From Marinobacter sp050379415 (GTDB taxonomy: Bacteria; Pseudomonadota; Gammaproteobacteria; Pseudomonadales; Oleiphilaceae), in contig NZ_JBNRLS010000002.1 of NCBI RefSeq assembly GCF_050379415.1, positions 124,001-188,000 on the forward strand: a stretch of DNA of 64,000 nt. Reading direction: 5' to 3'. Within the stretch, counting starts at the first letter, position 1. Each line of letters opens with the position of its first letter. A program made the position numbers and the translations under genes. Below, piece by piece: positions 16,823-26,142 of the stretch. A model generated the notes under the pieces. It saw only the letters and a program-made list of their open reading frames with translations, searched no databases and had not been told where the DNA came from.

Positions 16823-18244
16823 ATGACCCCAGTAATCGCCCTTGTCGGCCGGCCGAACGTCGGCAAGTCGACCCTGTTTAATCAGATGACCCGTTCCAGG
16901 GACGCCCTCGTGGCGGATTTCCCCGGGCTCACCCGTGACCGTAAGTACGGTGAGGGCAACTACGAGGGCCAGCGGTTTATCGTGATCGATACCGGTGGTC
17001 TGACTGGCGATGAGGTTGGCCTTGATGCCGAAATGGCTCGCCAGTCCATGCAGGCGGTCGAGGAAGCGGACATCGTGTTGTTTCTGGTGGATGGCCGTGC
17101 CGGCCTGACCGCCGGGGACGAGATGATTGCCGATCACCTGCGCCGGAGCGGCAAACAGGCGCACCTGGTGGTGAACAAGACCGACGGCCAGGATCCGGAT
17201 GTCGCGGCTGCGGATTTCTATGGCCTGGGCTTTGAATCCGTGTACCTGATTGCCGCGTCCCATAACCGGGGCATCCGGTCCATGCTGGACGAGTTGCTGC
17301 CGCGCCCCGAAGATGCCGAAGAGGAAGACCGGGCTGATAAATACCCGGGAATCCGGATCGGAGTGGTTGGCCGCCCGAACGTGGGTAAGTCCACCCTGGT
17401 GAATCGGATGCTCGGCGAGGATCGCGTGGTGGTGTACGACATGCCCGGAACCACGCGGGACAGTGTCTACATTCCCTACGAGCGCCAGGGCAGTCAATAC
17501 ACATTGATCGACACCGCCGGTGTGCGCCGCCGCAAGAATGTTCGCGAAGTGGTGGAGAAATTTTCCATCATCAAGACCCTGCAGGCCATCGATGATGCCC
17601 ATGTGGTGATTCTGGTGATCGACGCCCGGGAAGGGTTGGTGGACCAGGACCTGCACCTGATCGGTTTCGTCCTGGACGCTGGTCGTTCACTGGTGATTGC
17701 CGTGAACAAGTGGGACGGCATGGATCCGGACGATCGGGCCAGGGTCAAGGAGCAGGTGCAGCGGCGTCTGGATTTCCTGGATTATGCGGACAAGCATTAC
17801 ATTTCCGCACTGCACGGTTCCGGTGTGGGGGTCATGTATGAATCCGTGGAAGCCTGCTACGAATCGGCGATGGCCAAGTGGCCGACCAACCGCCTGACGG
17901 CGATCCTGCAGGATGCGGTCGCCCAGCATCAGCCGCCGATGGTCCATGGGCGCCGAATCAAGCTCAGGTACGCCCACCAGGGTGGGTCAAATCCCCCGGT
18001 TATCGTGGTCCACGGCAATCAGACCGAGGCCTTGCCCGGTGCCTACAAACGGTACCTGGAGAACACCTTCCGCCGGGTGTTGCAGGTGACAGGTTCCCCG
18101 ATCCGTTTCGAGTTCCGCTCCAGCGAAAACCCGTTCGCCGGCAAGGTGGACCGCCTGACGCCGCGCCAGAAGGTCAAGAAGGACAATGACCTGAAGAAGG
18201 GGCGCCGCGTTCGTAAAACCCGCCAGAAAAGCCTCAAGCGCTAA
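16823..18244 (+). CDS. der: Ribosome assembly GTPase Der (EngA)
   Basis: Tandem-GTPase needed for 50S subunit assembly. Two P-loops are present, GRPNVGKST near residues 8-16 and again near residues 181-189, each with DTxG and NKxD motifs (DTGGLTG, NKTDG; DTAGVRR, NKWDG). A KH-like domain forms the C-terminus, which ends in a basic tail typical of the family. It converges with pta, with only ten bases between the stops. Confidence 0.97.
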   Translation: MTPVIALVGRPNVGKSTLFNQMTRSRDALVADFPGLTRDRKYGEGNYEGQRFIVIDTGGLTGDEVGLDAEMARQSMQAVEEADIVLFLVDGRAGLTAGDEMIADHLRRSGKQAHLVVNKTDGQDPDVAAADFYGLGFESVYLIAASHNRGIRSMLDELLPRPEDAEEEDRADKYPGIRIGVVGRPNVGKSTLVNRMLGEDRVVVYDMPGTTRDSVYIPYERQGSQYTLIDTAGVRRRKNVREVVEKFSIIKTLQAIDDAHVVILVIDAREGLVDQDLHLIGFVLDAGRSLVIAVNKWDGMDPDDRARVKEQVQRRLDFLDYADKHYISALHGSGVGVMYESVEACYESAMAKWPTNRLTAILQDAVAQHQPPMVHGRRIKLRYAHQGGSNPPVIVVHGNQTEALPGAYKRYLENTFRRVLQVTGSPIRFEFRSSENPFAGKVDRLTPRQKVKKDNDLKKGRRVRKTRQKSLKR

Positions 18245-18254
18245 CCGGGCAGGC

Positions 18255-20405
18255 TCACGCCAGCCCGGCATCCTCCACCTGTTTTGCCTGTACCGCCGTA
18301 AGGGCGATGGTGAAGACAATGTCTTCCACCAGAGCCCCACGGGAAAGGTCATTCACGGGCTTTCGCAGGCCCTGCAGCATTGGGCCGATACTGACCACGT
18401 TGGCACTGCGTTGAACAGCCTTGTAGGTCGTGTTGCCGGTATTGAGGTCAGGGAATACAAACACGGTGGCCCGGCCGGCCACCTTGCTACCCGGTGCCTT
18501 GCTGCGCCCGACGCTCTCGATGGCAGCGGCATCGTATTGTAAGGGGCCGTCGATAAGCAGGTCCGGTCTCCGCTCACGGGCGATCCGGGTGGCTTCGCGG
18601 ACCTTGTCCACGTCCTGACCGCTGCCGGATTCACCGGTGCTGTAACTGATCATTGCCACCACCGGCTCGATGCCGAATGCCTCAGCCGATTGCGCACTCT
18701 GAATGGCGATATCCGCGAGTTCTTCGGCGTTCGGGTCCGGATTGATAGCGCAGTCTCCGTAGACCACAACCTGTTCTGGCAGCAGCATGAAGAACACCGA
18801 GGAAACCACGCGGGCCTGATCGTGGGTCTTGATCAGTTGCAGGGCAGGGCGAACGGTATTGGCGGTCGTATGGACGGCGCCCGAGACCAGGCCGTCGGCC
18901 TCATTCAGGGCAACCATCATGGTGCCCAGCACTACGTTGTCTTCCAGCATGGCCTCGGCCATCTGCGGGGTCAGACCTTTGTGTTTGCGGAGACTGACCA
19001 TGGCGGCCACGTAACGGCTGCGCACGGCAGCAGGCTCAATGACCTCGATGTCATCCGGAAGGGTCAGTCCCAGGGTCGCGACTACGCTGTCGATCTCTTT
19101 CCTGTCACCGATCAGCACGCAGCGGGCGAGCTGCCGCTCATGGCAGGTGATCGCGGCCTGTATCGTTCTGCGTTCGGTGCCCTCGGGCAGGACAATGCGT
19201 TTGTTGGCGGCCCGGGCCCGTTCGGACAGCTGGTACCGGAACGCCGGCGGAGACAGCCGGCTCTGGCGCTCCACTCGCAGGTGCTCACGCAGCCACTCCG
19301 CATCGATTCGGGGGGCAACCGCATCCATGGCCTGTTCGATTCGCTCCGGATCGTCCAGCGGAATGGCGGTCGACAGGTTGGCAAGCATGTGGGCACTTTC
19401 ATAGGTGTTGGTGTCGGAGCCCAGTACCGGCAACCCGGTATCCAGGGCCCGCCGGCACAGATCGATGACGGACTGTGCCGGCATCAGGCCTCCGGTCAAC
19501 ATCAGTCCGGCCAACGGCACCCCGTTGAGCGCTGCCAGAGCGGTCGTGACAATGATGTCCTCACGGTCACCGGGGGTCACCATCAGAGTGCCGGGTTTGA
19601 GGGTATCGGTCATGTTTCTGATGGTTCGGGCGCACACCGATACAGTTTTCACCCGCCGCTTCTCCATGTGACCGGCGTTGAGTACTTCAACACCCAGCTC
19701 CCGAACGATGTCGGAAACTCTTGGGGCCAGTAACTCCGGTTGCCAGGGCACTTCAGCGAGTAAACGAAGCTGGCCTTTGCTGAATACCTGGCATTCTTTC
19801 TGGTAGTCGATTGCCGCTGCCGGCTCTTTGTCCCGGTGCAGCGTCAGGCCGGATTGTTCAGGTTCTCCCACCTTGTTGAGAATCACGGCAATGACATCGG
19901 GATCGTTGGGGTCGGCATAGAGCCGGCGGGAAAAGTCCAGTTCCTCATCCAGCTCCTCCGGGCTGCAGCTTTTCGGGGTACTGACCAGGATAACTTCGGA
20001 GCCCAGGTTTCTTGCTACCTCGACGTTCAGGCGGGCAATGTAGGCTTCGCTCCGGTCGGGCACCAGGCCCTCGATCACCACCACATCAACCTTGCTTGCC
20101 ACCTTGTGGAATTCGCCAACCACATTCTCCATCAGCAGATCGGACTGGTGCCGGTTGAGCAGCTGCTGGGCTTTCTTCAGCGGAATGGGTTCCGGTGTAT
20201 CCAGGTGGCTGCGGTCACGGACGAAAGCAACTGAGGAATCCTGGCCGGCGTTATGCCGGGCTTCGGCCTCGTGTACCGACTGGCTGAAAGGCTTATAAAA
20301 GCCGACGCTGACGCCCACGCGCTCAAGCGCCCGGAGCAGACCCAGGCAGACCGAGGTGAGGCCGGCGTCCATGGAGGTAGGGGCGATAAAAAGACTTTTG
20401 GCCAT
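18255..20405 (-). CDS. pta: Phosphate acetyltransferase
   Basis: Interconverts acetyl-CoA and acetyl phosphate. The 716 residues have the long class II architecture: an N-terminal P-loop-like region starting KSLFIAPTSMDAGLTS, a central DRTGG domain (LMVTPGDREDIIVTTA), and a C-terminal PTA_PTB catalytic domain from about residue 395 (RIVLPEGTERRTIQAA; SGAVHTTANTVRPALQ; FPDLNTGNTTYK). Five bases separate it from ackA upstream, so the two form an operon. Confidence 0.96.
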   Translation of the reverse strand: MAKSLFIAPTSMDAGLTSVCLGLLRALERVGVSVGFYKPFSQSVHEAEARHNAGQDSSVAFVRDRSHLDTPEPIPLKKAQQLLNRHQSDLLMENVVGEFHKVASKVDVVVIEGLVPDRSEAYIARLNVEVARNLGSEVILVSTPKSCSPEELDEELDFSRRLYADPNDPDVIAVILNKVGEPEQSGLTLHRDKEPAAAIDYQKECQVFSKGQLRLLAEVPWQPELLAPRVSDIVRELGVEVLNAGHMEKRRVKTVSVCARTIRNMTDTLKPGTLMVTPGDREDIIVTTALAALNGVPLAGLMLTGGLMPAQSVIDLCRRALDTGLPVLGSDTNTYESAHMLANLSTAIPLDDPERIEQAMDAVAPRIDAEWLREHLRVERQSRLSPPAFRYQLSERARAANKRIVLPEGTERRTIQAAITCHERQLARCVLIGDRKEIDSVVATLGLTLPDDIEVIEPAAVRSRYVAAMVSLRKHKGLTPQMAEAMLEDNVVLGTMMVALNEADGLVSGAVHTTANTVRPALQLIKTHDQARVVSSVFFMLLPEQVVVYGDCAINPDPNAEELADIAIQSAQSAEAFGIEPVVAMISYSTGESGSGQDVDKVREATRIARERRPDLLIDGPLQYDAAAIESVGRSKAPGSKVAGRATVFVFPDLNTGNTTYKAVQRSANVVSIGPMLQGLRKPVNDLSRGALVEDIVFTIALTAVQAKQVEDAGLA

Positions 20406-20410
20406 AGCGA

Positions 20411-21622
20411 TTATCCTGGTGTTTCGGATCCGTTTGAGGCGATGGCAAGACGAGCGGCTTCCCGGGCAATCACCCGTTCTTCATTGGTGGGAATCACCAG
20501 CACCGGGAACTTCGATTCCGCGCTCTCGATATGGCCGTCACTGTATTCACCGCTACAGCGGTTCAGCTGGTCATCAATGTCGAAGCCAAGGAGCTGCAGG
20601 TTATCCAGGGTTTGCTCCCGAACCCGAGCGCTGTTTTCACCAATGCCGCCGGTGAATACCAGGGCATCCAGATGGCGCAGGGAAGCCATCATTGCACCAA
20701 TGTACCGGGCCAGCCTGAAACAGAACACTTCGATCGCGATCAGTGATGGCTCATGGCCGTGTTCGGCCAGGTCACACAGTTTCCGCATATCATTGGTCTG
20801 GCCGGACAGTCCAAGCAGCCCGCTTTCATGGTTCAGCACGTGGTGCAGCTGGTCCTGGGCGACCCCCTTTGATTTCAGATAGTCAAACAGGCCGGGGTCT
20901 ATATCGCCACTGCGGCTGCCCATGACCAGACCTTCCAGTGGGGTAAGTCCCATGCTGGTGTCGGCACTGAGGCCGTCACGAATGGCGGTAATGCTGCAGC
21001 CGTTGCCAAGGTGGGCCGAAATGATGGAAGTGGTGGCCGGGGTCTTGCCCAGCCGTCTGGCCGCTTCTGTCAGCATGAAGCTGTGACTGATGCCGTGAAA
21101 GCCATAGCGACGCACTCCCCAGTCCCGATAATAGGAGTGGGGCACCGCGTAGAGGTAGGCTTTTGGCGGCAACGTCTGGTGGTACGCCGTATCGAACACG
21201 GCAACGTTCGGAACGTTCGGGTAAAGACTCAGGGTACTGTCGATCCCCGAGAGGTTAACCGGGTTGTGCAGGGGCGCCAGGCTGGCGCACTCGTTAATGG
21301 CCTGGCGGACCTCATTGTCTATCAGCACGGCTTCCCGGAAATTCTCACCACCGTGGACTACCCGGTGCCCGATGGCGGTGGGTGTGCCCGCCAGCAGGCC
21401 GGAGTCTGACAGGGCCCGGGTCATAGCCTCCAGGGCTTGCCGATGGGTCGCCCCGGCCGGTAACCGAATGTCGCCTTCGATTCCGTCGATCCATGCCACT
21501 GCATCGTCGTGGTTCAGGCGTTCCCCCAGCCCGGTGGCGGTACATTTCAGGCTGTTCCCGTCAAACAGGGCGAGCTTGAGTGTGGAGCTGCCGCAATTGA
21601 CCACCAGTATTGTGTTGTCCAT
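20411..21622 (-). CDS. ackA: Acetate kinase
   Basis: Makes acetate and ATP from acetyl phosphate and ADP, or the reverse. ASKHA-fold enzyme with VVNCGSSTLKLALFD at the N-terminus, FDTAYHQTLPPKAYLYAVP, the HLGNGCSI phosphate loop, and LVFTGGIGENSARVR near the end. Length 403 is usual. It is preceded on the same strand after 18 bases by a GGDEF-EAL protein, so that gene may be cotranscribed. Confidence 0.96.
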   Translation of the reverse strand: MDNTILVVNCGSSTLKLALFDGNSLKCTATGLGERLNHDDAVAWIDGIEGDIRLPAGATHRQALEAMTRALSDSGLLAGTPTAIGHRVVHGGENFREAVLIDNEVRQAINECASLAPLHNPVNLSGIDSTLSLYPNVPNVAVFDTAYHQTLPPKAYLYAVPHSYYRDWGVRRYGFHGISHSFMLTEAARRLGKTPATTSIISAHLGNGCSITAIRDGLSADTSMGLTPLEGLVMGSRSGDIDPGLFDYLKSKGVAQDQLHHVLNHESGLLGLSGQTNDMRKLCDLAEHGHEPSLIAIEVFCFRLARYIGAMMASLRHLDALVFTGGIGENSARVREQTLDNLQLLGFDIDDQLNRCSGEYSDGHIESAESKFPVLVIPTNEERVIAREAARLAIASNGSETPG

Positions 21623-21640
21623 AAACCGTTTCCCGTAGTT

Positions 21641-24058
21641 TCAGACCGGTATCCGGTGATTCTCTCGTAGCCAGGCCTCAAACTCCCTGGCCGGTTGGGG
21701 CCGGCTGTAAAAATAGCCCTGGGAATAGTCGCAGTGTTCCTGCCTGAGGAACGTGGCCTGGCCTTCTTCCTCCACGCCCTCTGCAATCACCTTGAGACCC
21801 AGGCTGTGGGCCATGTTGATAATGGCCCGGACAAGGGAGGCATCCTCCGGTTCCTTGATGACATCGTTGACGAAGGACTTGTCGATCTTGAGCACGTCAA
21901 AAGGATAGCTTTTCAGGTAGCTCAGCGCAGAATATCCGGTTCCGAAATCATCGACAGACAGCCGCACTCCCGCCTGATCCAGTTGATACAGGATGGTTGC
22001 CGTTTCAATGGAATTGTCCAGAAGCAGTCTTTCGGTAATCTCGAGTTCGAGCAGTTCGGGTTTCAGGCCGCTGCTGCGGAGGGCACCCATTACCGTCTCC
22101 AGAAAGCCGGGATCACGGAACTGGCGTGGAGATACGTTCACGGAAATGCCGATGTCCTTTCCGGCCGTTTTGTGCCAGCCGACAGCGGTCCGGCAGGCCT
22201 CCTGCAGAACCCACTCGCCCACGGGCGTGATCAACCCGGTTTCCTCGGCAAGCGGAATGAATCGGTCGGGCATAACCAATCCGAGAGTCGGGTTGTTCCA
22301 GCGCAAAAGGGCTTCCGCTGCCTGCGGCTCACCGCTATCGGTCTGCACTATCGGCTGGTAGTGCAATTCGAACTCATTAAATTCCAGGGCCCGGCGCATC
22401 AGCGATTCCATCTGGAGCCGCTCGTGGGACACTTCGCTCATTTCCGGCGAGAAGTGGGCGTAGGCGCTCTTGCCATTATGCTTGGCTTCGTACATGGCGG
22501 CATCGGCGTGCTGGAGCAGGGTGCCGCTGTTGTCCGAATCCGAGGGGAATATGGCGATGCCGATACTGGTTGTTACGAACACTTCCTGAGCGTTCAGGGT
22601 AAACGGCGGCGAAAAGGTCTTCAGAATCCGCTCCGCGACCTGGGAACAGGCGTCCGGGCCGGGCAGCCCCGGCAGAACAACCAGGAATTCATCACCCCCG
22701 AGGCGGGCGACCGTGCTGGTGCCCCGGAGGCAGCTCGAGATTCGTCGGGCGGCTTCGATCAGGAGATTGTCGCCGGCATCGTGGCCGAGGGTATCGTTGA
22801 TGTGTTTGAAGTTGTCCAGATCGAGGAACATGACGCCCACCAGGGTATTCTCGCGGCGGGCCTGGGCCAGGGCAAGTTTGAGGCGGTCCAGTGCGAGCAT
22901 CCGGTTGGGCAGGCCGGTGAGGATGTCGTAGTTGGCCTGGCGAAGCAGTTGCTGCTCATAGCGTTTACGAATGCTGACATCCTCGCCGAGGATCAGGTAG
23001 CCGGTGATCTCGGCGTCATTGTCCTTTATCGGCGTGACCACCAGCTGTTCCCAGAAGCGGTCGCCGCTCTTGCGTATGCTGTTGACCTCACCCTGCCAGA
23101 CGCCAACCCGCTGTACCTGTAACCGGATGGATTGCCACAGGTGCTGGCGCTCACGGTTCTGGGCGCCCTCGTTTCCCAGCTCCGCAGGGTGCTTGCCAAG
23201 GATGGAGTTACGGTCAAATCCGGTCAGTTGAGTGAACTTCTGGTTGACGTACTCAATGTGCCACTGGCGGTCACAGATCAGAACCGAGGACGGGCTCTGC
23301 TCGATGGCCTTGGAGAACTTCCGGATCTCGGCGGCATCCCGTTTCTGTCTCGCAATATCGGTGTTGAGGCGCTCACGCATCTGATTGATGGCATCCACCA
23401 CCTGTCCGAGCTCGTCCCTCTGGTTGGCCGGTGAATCCGGGCGATCCAGATTCAGGGGTTGGGACAGGTTGGAAAGTGAAAAGTCCCGGGCATAGGCGGC
23501 CATATCCGAGAGATGTCGGGTCACCAGATGCCGGAAGATCCAGAGGATGAGAACGGAGACAAAGAAGGTTTTCAGGAATTGGGTGGTCAGAATCACGCCA
23601 ATCTTCTGTTTCATTTCGCGGTATACACGGTCCAGATTGGCGGTGATGGTCAGTTCACCGAGTTTGAAATTCCGGTCGCCATCGTGCACCAGCGTGAAGC
23701 TGTGGGTTTTGGTCTCCGCCCCCCTTGGAACACTGCCCATCACCAGTTCGGAGTCGGGTTCGATCCGCAGCCTGAGGTGGGCAATGTCGGGTAGGCTGAG
23801 GATGCCCTCCATCTGGGTTTGCAGGAGTTTCTGGTCCAGAGCCCAGAGACTCCTGGCCAGACTTGAGGCATAGCCGGATTCAATGACCTTCAGGCGCTGG
23901 TCGATCAGGCCAACATCCTTACGATAGTCCGTATAGAGTTGAATGCCTGAAGCGATCACTGTGAAGACGGAACTGAACAGCAGAATCCACGCCAGCAGCT
24001 TCAGGGACAGGGGCGAGCTTGTGCGTAATCGCTGGAAATGTTTCGAAAAATTCGGCAT
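21641..24058 (-). CDS. Membrane-bound PAS-GGDEF-EAL protein, probable c-di-GMP phosphodiesterase
   Basis: Start ATG 24058 gives 805 residues beginning just before the first membrane helix; the open frame runs 58 codons further without a plausible N-terminus. Order: membrane helix (about 20-42), periplasmic sensor region, second membrane helix (about 180-205), HAMP, PAS (EQSPSSVLICDRQWHIEYVNQKF spread over about 290-320), GGDEF (intact GGDEF at 454-458) and EAL (EAL at 582-584, DDFGTGYSAL further on). The position expected for the inhibitory RxxD site before GGDEF reads RGTS, so product inhibition is probably absent. All main EAL motifs look intact, so degradation of c-di-GMP is the likelier net activity. 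The ligand is unknown. It sits just upstream of ackA-pta. Confidence 0.88.
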   Translation of the reverse strand: MPNFSKHFQRLRTSSPLSLKLLAWILLFSSVFTVIASGIQLYTDYRKDVGLIDQRLKVIESGYASSLARSLWALDQKLLQTQMEGILSLPDIAHLRLRIEPDSELVMGSVPRGAETKTHSFTLVHDGDRNFKLGELTITANLDRVYREMKQKIGVILTTQFLKTFFVSVLILWIFRHLVTRHLSDMAAYARDFSLSNLSQPLNLDRPDSPANQRDELGQVVDAINQMRERLNTDIARQKRDAAEIRKFSKAIEQSPSSVLICDRQWHIEYVNQKFTQLTGFDRNSILGKHPAELGNEGAQNRERQHLWQSIRLQVQRVGVWQGEVNSIRKSGDRFWEQLVVTPIKDNDAEITGYLILGEDVSIRKRYEQQLLRQANYDILTGLPNRMLALDRLKLALAQARRENTLVGVMFLDLDNFKHINDTLGHDAGDNLLIEAARRISSCLRGTSTVARLGGDEFLVVLPGLPGPDACSQVAERILKTFSPPFTLNAQEVFVTTSIGIAIFPSDSDNSGTLLQHADAAMYEAKHNGKSAYAHFSPEMSEVSHERLQMESLMRRALEFNEFELHYQPIVQTDSGEPQAAEALLRWNNPTLGLVMPDRFIPLAEETGLITPVGEWVLQEACRTAVGWHKTAGKDIGISVNVSPRQFRDPGFLETVMGALRSSGLKPELLELEITERLLLDNSIETATILYQLDQAGVRLSVDDFGTGYSALSYLKSYPFDVLKIDKSFVNDVIKEPEDASLVRAIINMAHSLGLKVIAEGVEEEGQATFLRQEHCDYSQGYFYSRPQPAREFEAWLRENHRIPV

Positions 24059-24218
24059 GTCGTGAGTACAGCCACCCTGAAGGGATAGGAAACCGTAGCC
24101 TTCGCCACAACCCCGAATATAGCAGTTGTCTTTGGCAAATTCCCTGCAAATGCAGGAAAACTGGAGAGAATTGTGTGATTGATTAGTGTTTTTGCGTATC
24201 TGTGCGCGAAAGGCTGGT

Positions 24219-24232
24219 TTGACCTGGGTCAA
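24219..24232 (+). promoter_or_regulatory. FNR/Anr-type box
   Basis: TTGACCTGGGTCAA is a perfect TTGAC-N4-GTCAA palindrome of the FNR/Anr class. Its centre is about 72 bases before the ATG of the small CcoM-like gene and about 167 bases before the divergent GGDEF-EAL gene, so it most likely activates the former under low oxygen. Confidence 0.6.
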
Positions 24233-24297
24233 TACCGTGCATTCAGGGCCGGCGTAACCTGAGCTTAATCAAGTTTGATAAGTGAAGGAGAGCAGCT

Positions 24298-24453
24298 ATG
24301 TATATGGACGCCGTGGTAATCGCAGGAATTGTAACTGTACTGCTGATGGTGGGCTTTTTCGTGGGCGTGGGCGTCTTCGTGATGAAAGATCAGAAGCAGC
24401 ATGGACACCAGGATAAAAAGCATCAGGGCAAGCATGGCGGAAAGCCGGTCTGA
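24298..24453 (+). CDS. CcoM-like small membrane protein (putative cbb3 oxidase subunit)
   Basis: A 51-codon gene with a strong Shine-Dalgarno (GAAGGAG, 24283-24289). Residues 5-29 form one membrane helix starting DAVVIAGIVTVLLMVGFF; a charged stretch beginning KDQKQHG follows, then a Lys/His/Gly-rich tail. From memory, the N-terminal part resembles CcoM, the 36-37 residue subunit of Pseudomonas cbb3-type cytochrome oxidase, which is also a single-gene unit under Anr control; here an FNR/Anr box lies upstream. The His-rich tail makes this protein longer than CcoM as I recall it. Function is inferred. Confidence 0.65.
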   Translation: MYMDAVVIAGIVTVLLMVGFFVGVGVFVMKDQKQHGHQDKKHQGKHGGKPV

Positions 24454-24509
24454 CGGATTCAGGTGCCATTCAGCAGGGAAGCTGAACCCTTACTCAAGCA
24501 GGAAAAAAT

Positions 24510-24585
24510 TGGCGTCCCCTAGGGGGTTCGAACCCCTGTTGCCGCCGTGAAAGGGCGGAGTCCTAGGCCACTAGACGAAGGGGAC
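24510..24585 (-). tRNA. tRNA-Glu (UUC anticodon), CCA encoded
   Basis: The minus strand reads GTCCCCTTCGTCTAG with the anticodon loop CCCTTTCACGG (anticodon TTC), T-loop GGTTCGAACCCC and acceptor end GGGGACGCCA. It is 76 bases long including CCA, nearly identical to E. coli tRNA-Glu. An A-run on the + strand at 24502-24508 provides a terminator-like T-run after it. Confidence 0.97.
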
Positions 24586-24624
24586 GCAACGTTTTCAAAA
24601 GCTTGCCTCGTCGAGGTGGCGCGT

Positions 24625-24653
24625 ATATTAAGTAAGCCCCGGGGCGGTGTCAA
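24625..24653 (-). promoter_or_regulatory. tRNA-Glu promoter
   Basis: On the minus strand a perfect TTGACA (24653-24648) and TAATAT (24630-24625) are separated by 17 bases, some 40 bases before the tRNA 5' end. A G+C-rich spacer follows the -35. Confidence 0.7.
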
Positions 24654-24663
24654 CGCTTTTTAC

Positions 24664-24699
24664 CAAAAAAATTTCGGGCGCCTGAGGGGCGCCCGAAAT
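24664..24699 (-). terminator. Rho-independent terminator of the epimerase gene
   Basis: ATTTCGGGCGCC (24671-24682) and GGCGCCCGAAAT (24688-24699) form a 12-base-pair stem with a 5-base loop. On the minus strand a T-run follows, just after the stop of the epimerase-like gene. Confidence 0.85.
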
Positions 24700-24708
24700 C
24701 TGTCGCTA

Positions 24709-25617
24709 CTAGTGCCTGCCGACGGCATCCCTCAGGGCAGGTTCCAGCTCATCGAATTGGAAGGTAAAGCCCTCGGCCATCAGTTTGGCTGGTCTGGCAT
24801 TCTGCCCGGTCAATAGTAGCCGGGACATTTCGCCCAGGGCTATCTTCAGGACCGGTGCCGGCGCCGGGAAAGGGGTGGGACGATGGAGCACCCTGCCCAG
24901 AGTCCTGGTGAATTCGGCATTGGTAGCCGGATTTGGGCTGACGACATTGTACGGGCCCCGGGCGGATTCAGTGTCGACCATCCAGATCAAGGCGTTGACA
25001 ACATCGGTGCGGTGCACCCAGGGCATATACTGCTGGCCGCTTCCCAGTCTGCCACCCAGTCCGAGCTTGAAGGGCGGCAGCATTCTGTCCAGGAAACCTC
25101 CGCCGGGCCCGGCGACAACGCCGGTCCGCGACAGACAGATGCGGGTGTCACCGCTGTCCAGTGCCATGGCTGCGTTTTCCCAGTCCCTGCAGAGCTGGTG
25201 GGTGAATTCGTCGTTGGGAGTGGTGTCTTCGGTCACAGGTGCGGCCCCCTGGTCTCCGTAAAAGCCGACAGCAGAACCGGATACCATCACTTGCGGTGAC
25301 CTTTCCCAGGTTCTGATGACATCGACAAGCTCTTCGGTCAGCCGGATCCGGCTATCCCTGAGTGCCTGTTTGCGGCTGGCGGACCAGCGCTTGTCTGCAA
25401 TGCCTTCCCCGGCCAGGTTTATCACCGCATCGAAGCCCTGACCGGAACGCAGTGATTTCAGGCTGTTGACTGTCTCGACCCGACCGCATATCGCCTTGAC
25501 GCTCTCCGCCGGTTGTCGACTGAACACGGAGAGCTGGTCACCCCGCTCGAGTAACCGAGGGCAGAGCTCCTTGCCGATAAAGCCGGTGCCGCCGGTAATG
25601 AGAATCCGTTTTGCCAT
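24709..25617 (-). CDS. TIGR01777-family NAD-dependent epimerase/dehydratase-like protein
   Basis: Rossmann-fold extended SDR with the nucleotide motif ITGGTGFIGKEL at the N-terminus and VINLAGEGIADKRW, a signature of the YfcH/TIGR01777 family. The C-terminal 50 residues (LKIALGEMSRLLLTGQNARPAK) match DUF1731, which always terminates this family. Substrate is unknown for the family. A CbiX-like gene ends 41 bases upstream on the same strand, so they may share a transcript. Confidence 0.88.
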   Translation of the reverse strand: MAKRILITGGTGFIGKELCPRLLERGDQLSVFSRQPAESVKAICGRVETVNSLKSLRSGQGFDAVINLAGEGIADKRWSASRKQALRDSRIRLTEELVDVIRTWERSPQVMVSGSAVGFYGDQGAAPVTEDTTPNDEFTHQLCRDWENAAMALDSGDTRICLSRTGVVAGPGGGFLDRMLPPFKLGLGGRLGSGQQYMPWVHRTDVVNALIWMVDTESARGPYNVVSPNPATNAEFTRTLGRVLHRPTPFPAPAPVLKIALGEMSRLLLTGQNARPAKLMAEGFTFQFDELEPALRDAVGRH

Positions 25618-25658
25618 ACCCTTGCCTCCTTACCTGTGCATCCTTCAATGCCCCCTAT

Positions 25659-26045
25659 TCAGGGCGCCGAACTCCTCGCCTGGTCCAGTTGCAGGGCTAC
25701 GACGTCCTTGATGGCCTGGCCAAGCAGCGGATTTTCGCCAATGGGTGGCGCAAGATGGATTTTTACGTCATGGTCTTTTTCGAGGTCCGCGATCATTGCC
25801 GGGACGTCCTTTCTCAGGTGTCGGCCAGCAGCCAGGAACAATGGAACGACCGTATACTCGGTAATGTTCTCGGTGAGTCCTTCAGCAATGGTCTCCTCCA
25901 GGGAGGGTGACGCCAGTTCCATATAGGCAATTCGTGAGCCTGCAACGGCCTGAAGGGTCGGTGCGGCGAGCTGTTCAAAGGTTTCACACCAGCGCTTGTC
26001 GCTGCTGCCATGGGCCAAAAGAACAATGCGATGGCTGCTAGTCAT
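25659..26045 (-). CDS. CbiX-family protein (sirohydrochlorin chelatase-like)
   Basis: A 128-residue single-domain protein of the small CbiX type. The conserved N-terminal LLAHGSSDKRW carries the histidine used for metal insertion, and VVPLFLAAGRHLRKDVPAMI carries the second histidine region. Single-domain CbiX proteins insert Co or Fe into sirohydrochlorin, or are of unknown role. No other tetrapyrrole gene is nearby, so the substrate is left open. Confidence 0.8.
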   Translation of the reverse strand: MTSSHRIVLLAHGSSDKRWCETFEQLAAPTLQAVAGSRIAYMELASPSLEETIAEGLTENITEYTVVPLFLAAGRHLRKDVPAMIADLEKDHDVKIHLAPPIGENPLLGQAIKDVVALQLDQARSSAP

Positions 26046-26142
26046 TCATACTCCTGGGTAATCAGTTAGGGGAACCCCGTCGTAATCCTGCACAATTGTG
26101 CGCCTCATAAGAGGCTCCTTAAAGATATCAGGGCGTGGATTA

